The translations under genes were made by a program, and so were the position numbers. 12,415 nucleotides of DNA, taken from NCBI GenBank assembly GCA_031289325.1, contig JAITPS010000199.1:1-12415 (forward strand), written 5' to 3'. Below, one piece after another: positions 8,321 through 12,415 of the stretch (positions within the stretch are counted from its first letter, which is position 1; each line of letters begins with the position of its first letter). The notes under the pieces were generated by a model. The model was not told the origin of the DNA and ran no database searches. It was given only the letters and a program-made list of their open reading frames with translations. This DNA is from Candidatus Methanovirga meridionalis (GTDB lineage: Archaea; Methanobacteriota; Methanobacteria; Methanobacteriales; Methanobacteriaceae).

Positions 8321-10316
8321 GACGTCCTACATTGTAAACAATGAAAGATACAATATATGCAGTTATTACAGTGACACCCAATAAAATTGCAGGCCATTTC
8401 CATGAATTAGATTCCTTTTTTACAGTAGCCAAAAATGAAAAACACGGTACATACAACAATATAAACACTAAGAAAGTAAAAGCAGTTAATGGGGTAAATA
8501 TACCTTGTAGAGCTAATCCTATTCCTGAACCATCTTCAACTACTCCAAATAAAGAACTAAATGTTGAAACAACCACTTCTTTAGCTACAACACCAAAAAT
8601 TAATGCTACAGTTGGTTGCCAATAACCAAAACCAAGTGGTTCAAATATTGGAGATGCAAAATTTCCAATTTGTCCAATTGCACTTTCATGTGATCCATAT
8701 TCTACACCTGCTGGAAAACTGCTTAATATCCATATTATCACAGAAGCTGCAAGAATTATAGTACCTGCCTTTCTAATAAATCCATAAGTTTTCTCCCAAG
8801 TATGGATTAAAACACCTTTAAGAGAAGGTAATTTATATGTGGGTAACTCCATAACAAAAGGACTTGTGATCCCTTTAAATAAAACTCTTTTAAGAATGGT
8901 TGCAACTATAATAGCTACAATTACTCCAATTAAATAAAGTGAAAATATAACTTCTCCTTGATAAGCAGTAAAAAATGCCGCAACAAAAAGTGTGTAAACT
9001 GGTAATCTTGCTGTGCATGACATGAATGGTATTAATAACATGGTAAGTATTCTATCTCTTTCATGTTCCATAGTTCTCGTAGCCATTATTCCAGGAACAC
9101 CACAACCAAAACCTAAAATCATTGGAATAAAGGATTTACCATGTAAACCTACAAATTTATGCATAATTCTATCCATAACAAATGCTGCTCTTGCTAAGTA
9201 ACCTGAATCTTCAAGAATACTGATCATTAAAAACATTAAAAATATTATTGGTATAAATACAAGAACTCCACCAACACCATTGATTAAACCATCAACAATA
9301 AATGAAGAAAAAATATTCTCTCCTAAAAGTCCTGAAACTAATTCGCCAATAAAACCAAATAAGTAGTTAAAAGGTTCTTGTAATGGTGTTCCTATGGCAA
9401 AAGTTATTTGGAAAATTAACCACATTATAATTAAAAATATTGGAAGTCCTAAAATCCTGTTTAAAACAAATTTATCAATTTTTTCTGTTATTGTTGGAAC
9501 TTCAACTTCTGGTCGAGTTACAGCTTCATTTAACAATCCATCAATGAAAGCATATCTATAGTTAGCAATCACCTCTTCTGAACTTTCATTAAACACATGA
9601 CGAAAGTGTTTACTAACTTTTTCTACTTCATTGAATATTTTATCTTTAATAAATGACTTTTTAACTTTTTCTATAATTATTTTATCATTTTCTAAAAGTT
9701 TAATAGCTGTCCATGATGAAGGAACATCCAATAAATTTTTATCTTCTTCAATGATTTTTTGAAGTTCTGATAAATGATCAGCTATCTCACTTCCATACAC
9801 CAATTTCTCACTACTATCAATAGGATTTTCCTTAGCTTTTTCTATTGTTTTTAATAATTCTTCTTTTCCACTACCATCATTGGCTTCAATTTCAAGTACA
9901 GGAACTCCTAACAAAAGAGATAATTTTTCTATATCAATCTGGTAACCCCTTTTTTTAGCAAACTTATTCATATTAATAGCTATAACTAAGTTTGTTCCAA
10001 GTTCCATCATTTGACTTGTAAGATATAAGTTTCTCTCTAAGTTATTAGCATCTAAAACATTGACAATCACATCAGAACTTTCATCAACAATAAAATCTCG
10101 TGATACAATTTCTTCAATTGAATGAGCACTTAATGCATAATTTCCAGGAAGATCAATAATATCTATACGATTACCATCAAAGTTTAAGTGACCCTCTGCC
10201 TTTTCCACTGTTTTCCCTGGCCAATTACCAACATGTTGTCGTAACCCAGTTAAATAATTAAATAAGGTAGTTTTTCCAACATTTGGATTTCCAGCAAATC
10301 CTACTTTAATTTTCAT
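8304..10316 (-). CDS. feoB: Ferrous iron transport protein B
   Basis: FeoB is the inner-membrane Fe(II) transporter with a cytoplasmic GTPase domain; 670 aa is normal length. Domains: G domain at about 1-160 with G1 GNPNVGKTT (9-17), G2 Thr36 in the NWPGKTVEK switch, G3 DLPG (55-58); a helical linker at about 165-265; then a membrane domain with two Gate repeats from about 285. Conserved membrane cysteines are Cys405 (GFGCGVP), Cys434 (PFMSCTARLP) and Cys625. The G4 motif reads NMNK (115-118), where FeoB proteins normally have NxxD, so the base-recognising Asp is Lys here. The start is set by GAGG at 10325-10328, eight bases upstream. It follows feoA by 146 bp on the same strand. Its 3' end overlaps moaA tail to tail, with no terminator between them. 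Confidence 0.97.
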   Translation of the reverse strand: MKIKVGFAGNPNVGKTTLFNYLTGLRQHVGNWPGKTVEKAEGHLNFDGNRIDIIDLPGNYALSAHSIEEIVSRDFIVDESSDVIVNVLDANNLERNLYLTSQMMELGTNLVIAINMNKFAKKRGYQIDIEKLSLLLGVPVLEIEANDGSGKEELLKTIEKAKENPIDSSEKLVYGSEIADHLSELQKIIEEDKNLLDVPSSWTAIKLLENDKIIIEKVKKSFIKDKIFNEVEKVSKHFRHVFNESSEEVIANYRYAFIDGLLNEAVTRPEVEVPTITEKIDKFVLNRILGLPIFLIIMWLIFQITFAIGTPLQEPFNYLFGFIGELVSGLLGENIFSSFIVDGLINGVGGVLVFIPIIFLMFLMISILEDSGYLARAAFVMDRIMHKFVGLHGKSFIPMILGFGCGVPGIMATRTMEHERDRILTMLLIPFMSCTARLPVYTLFVAAFFTAYQGEVIFSLYLIGVIVAIIVATILKRVLFKGITSPFVMELPTYKLPSLKGVLIHTWEKTYGFIRKAGTIILAASVIIWILSSFPAGVEYGSHESAIGQIGNFASPIFEPLGFGYWQPTVALIFGVVAKEVVVSTFSSLFGVVEDGSGIGLALQGIFTPLTAFTFLVFILLYVPCFSFLATVKKESNSWKWPAILLGVTVITAYIVSFIVYNVGRLIGFQ

Positions 10317-10462
10317 GTATCTTTCCTCATTATGTCTTTTTACTCATTATACCTTTTCAAAATTTAACTTTATGAAAGTTCATATCATGCTTGACTTTCA
10401 ACTCAAAATCTAATTAAATATAATTTTAATAATTAAATTGAAATATAAGCCACTTAATTAAA
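10317..10462 (-). promoter_or_regulatory. feoA-feoB spacer with alternative hairpins
   Basis: The gap is long for an operon pair. On the minus strand a TATA-like AATTATATTTA (10414-10424) could start a separate feoB transcript near 10392. Two hairpins share bases: aacttt-atg-aaagtt (10366-10380, 6-bp stem, 3-nt loop) and gaaagt...actttc (10374-10379 with 10394-10399). They cannot form together, the arrangement expected of an RNA switch, but the stems are short and may be chance. No terminator follows feoA. Confidence 0.3.
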
Positions 10463-10741
10463 TTAGTTTAGTCCAATTTTTATATTTTTTGCTTCATTTT
10501 TTCTAAGACTTATTGAGTATCCTTTTATTCTTATTTTAATAGGATCTCCTAAGGGTGCAATTTTTTCTAATTTTATTTTGGATCCTTTAACAAATCCCAT
10601 TCCTAAAAGATGTCTTTTTAATTCAATCTCGCCACTATCATTATAAGAAATAATTGTTCCTTCTTCTTCAGTTTTAAGCTCATTTAAACCCTTTATAACA
10701 CTGAATTCATCTTTATTTATCATATTTGAACCTTTTATCAT
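10463..10741 (-). CDS. feoA: Ferrous iron transport protein A
   Basis: FeoA is a small cytoplasmic SH3-like protein that works with FeoB in Fe(II) uptake. The 92-aa product carries the family landmarks: an acidic EEEGTI strand (about 26-31), HLLGMGFVKGSKI (about 45-57), the conserved APLGDPI (about 64-70), and a final strand GYSISLRKNEAKNI. Two in-frame starts are possible. The first ATG (10741) has GAGGT at 10748-10752, six bases away, and is preferred. The second (seventh codon) has only AAGGT within the coding sequence, and starting there would remove MIKGSN without touching the domain. It precedes feoB on the same strand, so the two form the usual feoAB unit. Confidence 0.92.
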   Translation of the reverse strand: MIKGSNMINKDEFSVIKGLNELKTEEEGTIISYNDSGEIELKRHLLGMGFVKGSKIKLEKIAPLGDPIKIRIKGYSISLRKNEAKNIKIGLN

Positions 10742-10747
10742 ATTTTA

Positions 10748-10857
10748 ACCTCAATGACTTTTAAATAATATAAATTACAGTTAATTGAATATTTAAAAAT
10801 TTTAGTATTATATACAATTGAAACCAAAAATTAAGGTTTAACTAAATTTAGTAAAAC
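10748..10857 (-). promoter_or_regulatory. feoA promoter with candidate operator palindrome
   Basis: On the minus strand the TATA element TGTATATAATA (10806-10816) lies about 65 bp before feoA, predicting a start near 10789. Just upstream of it is a 22-bp near-perfect palindrome, gtttaactaaatttagtaaaac (10836-10857 shown in two halves: gtttaactaaa / tttagtaaaac), with one mismatched pair. Iron-uptake genes in archaea are often controlled by DtxR-type repressors that bind inverted repeats. This is a plausible operator, but the motif does not match a consensus I can cite exactly. GAGGT at 10748-10752 is the ribosome binding site. Confidence 0.4.
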
Positions 10858-11346
10858 TTTGTTTTTTTTAATATATAAAGTTAATGGAAAATATTTAAAA
10901 TATACTAAATTTTTAAATTGATAGTTTTAAATTGATAGATTATTAAAGAAGCTGGGTGATAATTATTTTTTCTGAAACTGAAAAATTTCTTAAATTAATG
11001 CTTATCTCATGAATAATAAGTATAATAACCAATACTATAGAGAGTGAACAACAATTACTTTTTAATTGGAAAAATTAATAAAATTGTATGGATATACACA
11101 TATAGAAATAGCTATTCATGTGAAATAAGACATTATTTTTAACTATATCGTAAATTCTTAACTATAGTGATATAAAAAATGTTTATAATTAATCATTATT
11201 CAAATATCTTATTGTTAAAAATTTATTTTTAACTTAGGAGAATTTATTTACTTGCTTAAGATTTTTGAATTAATATTAAGTTAGTTTTTTAAATAATAAT
11301 TTTTATTTTTAAAAATAATAATTATAATTTATTTAATTAAAAATTT
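10858..11346. other. Gene-free stretch upstream of feoA
   Basis: No supported gene. A short less AT-biased patch around 10950-11110 has stops in all frames I followed and no recognisable peptide. A perfect inverted repeat gttaaaaat-tt-atttttaac lies at 11214-11233, followed by an AGGAG (11236-11240) that has no sensible open frame after it. Nothing else stands out. Confidence 0.65.
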
Positions 11347-11394
11347 AATATTTATGGTGTAACTTAAAATAATATTCATGGTGTAACTTAAAAA
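11347..11394. repeat. 24-bp tandem duplication
   Basis: aatatttatggtgtaactta plus aaat (11347-11370) is repeated as aatattcatggtgtaactta plus aaaa (11371-11394) with two mismatches. It lies just downstream (minus strand) of the restriction-gene remnant. The GC-bearing word ggtgtaac makes the relationship unmistakable. Confidence 0.85.
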
Positions 11395-11430
11395 ATTTCG
11401 TTATTGAACTTGTTCAATTAGAAAAACGAA
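11390..11430 (-). terminator. Possible terminator at end of the remnant
   Basis: Inner arms attgaac (11403-11409) and gttcaat (11412-11418) form a 7-bp hairpin. Outer arms ttcgtt (11397-11402) and aacgaa (11425-11430) extend it across a 6-nt bulge. On the minus strand a T6 tract follows (11395 down to 11390). The stop codon of the remnant (11401-11403) is inside the stem, as at the end of mcrA. A competing hairpin, gaaaaac-gaa-gtttttc, lies at 11421-11437. Confidence 0.4.
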
Positions 11431-11721
11431 GTTTTTCTTTAGTTTAAAAATTATTGTATCTAAGTTTTTTCCTGTTGATTTATGTTCTGCAATTAAAGTA
11501 CCACTCCAAAAAAGGTCTATGAATCCATTTCCATCCCCTAATTTAACATGTTTTTCAAATGTAGCTATTCTTCTTCTTGAAACGCCAAATATGTTAAAAA
11601 AATCATTCCGAAATGATTGAGCTTCAGCTCTTTCAGATGTTTCATCTTTCCATTCTTGAAAAAAACTTAATTTCTTCCTTTAATTTCATTTAAACGTAAT
11701 TTTGTAGTCGTTATAATCCAT
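11401..11721 (-). pseudogene. Truncated, frameshifted MmeI-like restriction-modification gene
   Basis: This is the N-terminal remnant of a type IIL fused nuclease-methyltransferase. An 85-codon frame (11658 down to 11404) reads QEWKDETSERAEAQSF, then NDFFNIFGVSRRR, FEKHVKLGDG and FIDLFWSGTLIAEHKS, which is the conserved start of the family. Asp48, Glu58 and Lys60 of this segment form the D-X9-E-X-K nuclease motif described for MmeI, still intact. Upstream, MDYNDYK (ATG at 11721) and pieces in the two other frames (LRLNEIK, then EEIKFF) continue the match. Three single-base insertions, at A4 (11700-11703), near GG (about 11674-11677) and at T7 (11659-11665), would explain this and restore the original frame. 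After KNLDT the sequence diverges (IIFKLKKNFVF...) and stops. The methyltransferase and specificity parts, most of a protein of roughly 900 aa or more, are missing. No ribosome binding site is clear. It is a dead gene. Confidence 0.85.
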
Positions 11722-11810
11722 AGTAATATTTATTCATCTTGTTTTAGTAAAGCATCATATATCAATAGTTTTTTTTCTTTATTTGAAACCTTTAATTAGA
11801 ATTTTTAATC

Positions 11811-11840
11811 AAATTTGAATCGTCTAAAATTTGAATCGTC
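11811..11840. repeat. 16-bp tandem duplication
   Basis: aaatttgaatcgtc at 11811-11824 recurs at 11827-11840 with a 16-bp period. The word gaatcgtc is rare in this AT-rich background, so the repeat is real. It is non-coding. Confidence 0.8.
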
Positions 11841-11848
11841 ATTATGCT

Positions 11849-11886
11849 ATTTATTATCTTAAATGATATTTATTATCTTAAATTAT
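11849..11886. repeat. 19-bp tandem duplication
   Basis: atttattatcttaaatgat (11849-11867) is followed directly by atttattatcttaaattat (11868-11886), with one mismatch. Confidence 0.8.
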
Positions 11887-11942
11887 ATAAATAATAATAA
11901 GATTAAATTTATAATATAAAGTTATAATAATTATGAATAATT

Positions 11943-12022
11943 TTTATAATATATAATAGATGGAAAAATGTTTATGGAAAAATGTTTAATGTTTATAATA
12001 TATAATAGGTGGAAAAATGTTT
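11943..12022. repeat. Nested repeat: 31-bp copies 49 bp apart
   Basis: A 31-bp sequence starting tttataatatataatag and ending tggaaaaatgttt occurs at 11943-11973 and 11992-12022 with one mismatch. Inside the interval the 14-mer atggaaaaatgttt is itself doubled (11960-11973 and 11974-11987). At least two rounds of duplication took place. Confidence 0.85.
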
Positions 12023-12090
12023 TTAATTAATCACTCATTTTTAAAAATTCATGCTTTTAAAAATTTCAATTAAAATTAAATTAATTTTTT

Positions 12091-12135
12091 AAATAATAAT
12101 TTTTTAAATAATAATTTTTTAAATAATAATTTTTA
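12091..12135. repeat. 15-bp tandem array, three copies
   Basis: aaataataatttttt is present at 12091-12105 and 12106-12120. A third copy at 12121-12135 has one substitution near its end. Confidence 0.85.
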
Positions 12136-12165
12136 TTTCTTCATTTTTAAAAAGGATAACTATAA

Positions 12166-12205
12166 TTTTAATTAATATAAATTTATTTTAATTAATATAA
12201 ATAAT
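12166..12205. repeat. 20-bp tandem duplication
   Basis: ttttaattaatataaattta (12166-12185) is followed by ttttaattaatataaataat (12186-12205). The first 17 bases are identical. Confidence 0.75.
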
Positions 12206-12303
12206 TTTAAATAAACATATTTTAATGATATTTATTTTTAAAAAATTCATTTATTAAAAACTTTATCAAAATTACTATACAATTTTTTTATAAACTATTG
12301 ATA

Positions 12304-12415
12304 AATTTACAATCAAATAATTTACAATCAAATAATTTACAATCAAATAATTTACAATCAAATAATTTACAATCAAATAATTTACAATCAAATAATTTAC
12401 AATCAAATAATTTAC
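12304..12415. repeat. 15-bp tandem array at the window end
   Basis: aatttacaatcaaat is repeated seven times without mismatch from 12304, plus seven bases of an eighth copy that reach the last base. There are no spacers, so this is not CRISPR. Units of 15 bp would be in frame, but the array is not inside an open frame with a start. Its true length is unknown because the window stops within it. Confidence 0.95.

Larger units (their letters stand above)
11722..12303. other. Gene-free AT-rich stretch with many duplications
   Basis: No open frame, RNA gene or recognisable protein fragment is seen upstream of the restriction remnant. The stretch is almost a continuous series of short tandem duplications (listed separately), with periods of 14, 15, 16, 19, 20 and 49 bp. 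A TATA-like GATATATGATG on the minus strand (about 11752-11762) could be the fossil promoter of the remnant. Confidence 0.7.

Noticed and set aside
11236..11285. Short gene after AGGAG at 11236-11240
   Set aside because: The only start in range is a TTG giving ten codons before a stop.
11506..11512. Frameshift in the restriction remnant at the A6 run
   Set aside because: On careful counting the T6 on the minus strand keeps Asp-Leu-Phe-Trp-Ser-Gly-Thr in frame. Only the three upstream sites break the frame.
12304..12415. CRISPR array
   Set aside because: Units of 15 bp are directly adjacent with no variable spacers, and no cas genes are present. The same applies to the 20-bp array at 1-120.

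Overview
The window is a very AT-rich piece of a methanogenic archaeon of the order Methanobacteriales, most likely a host-associated Methanobrevibacter-type organism. Three things point there: a complete methyl-coenzyme M reductase operon in the isoenzyme I order mcrB-D-C-G-A, protein sequences close to what I remember of Methanothermobacter and Methanobrevibacter MCR, and long AT-only intergenic stretches. A moaA gene fits a genus that makes molybdopterin or tungstopterin, but genus assignment from this window is inference.

Layout. Positions 1-366 are non-coding and begin with a 20-bp tandem array. The mcr operon fills 402-5346 on the minus strand (mcrB 4012-5346, mcrD 3516-3968, mcrC 2825-3421, mcrG 2072-2821, mcrA 402-2057) and ends in a strong hairpin plus T-tract terminator. 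Upstream of mcrB lie about 2 kb of gene-free DNA (5347-7339) full of short tandem duplications. Then come moaA (7340-8320, plus) and feoB (8304-10316, minus), which converge and overlap by 17 bp, and feoA (10463-10741, minus). The last 1.7 kb is mostly non-coding but holds a decayed 5' remnant of a type IIL (MmeI-like) restriction-modification gene (about 11401-11721, minus). The window ends inside a 15-bp tandem array.

How the genes work together. McrA, McrB and McrG form the nickel enzyme that releases methane; McrC and McrD are its assembly and activation factors. FeoA and FeoB import ferrous iron, needed for the many iron-sulfur proteins of a methanogen, including MoaA itself. MoaA makes the first pterin intermediate of the Mo/W cofactor used by formylmethanofuran dehydrogenase and formate dehydrogenase. 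This is a metabolic core locus, not a defence island.

I found no clear new multi-gene system. The best leads are the restriction-gene remnant whose nuclease motif is still intact, a FeoB with an altered G4 motif, candidate regulatory repeats before mcr and feo, an mcrC start without a visible ribosome binding site behind a 94-bp spacer, and widespread slippage-type duplication confined to intergenic DNA. Both ends of the window lie in tandem arrays, so it may be a whole contig broken at repeats.
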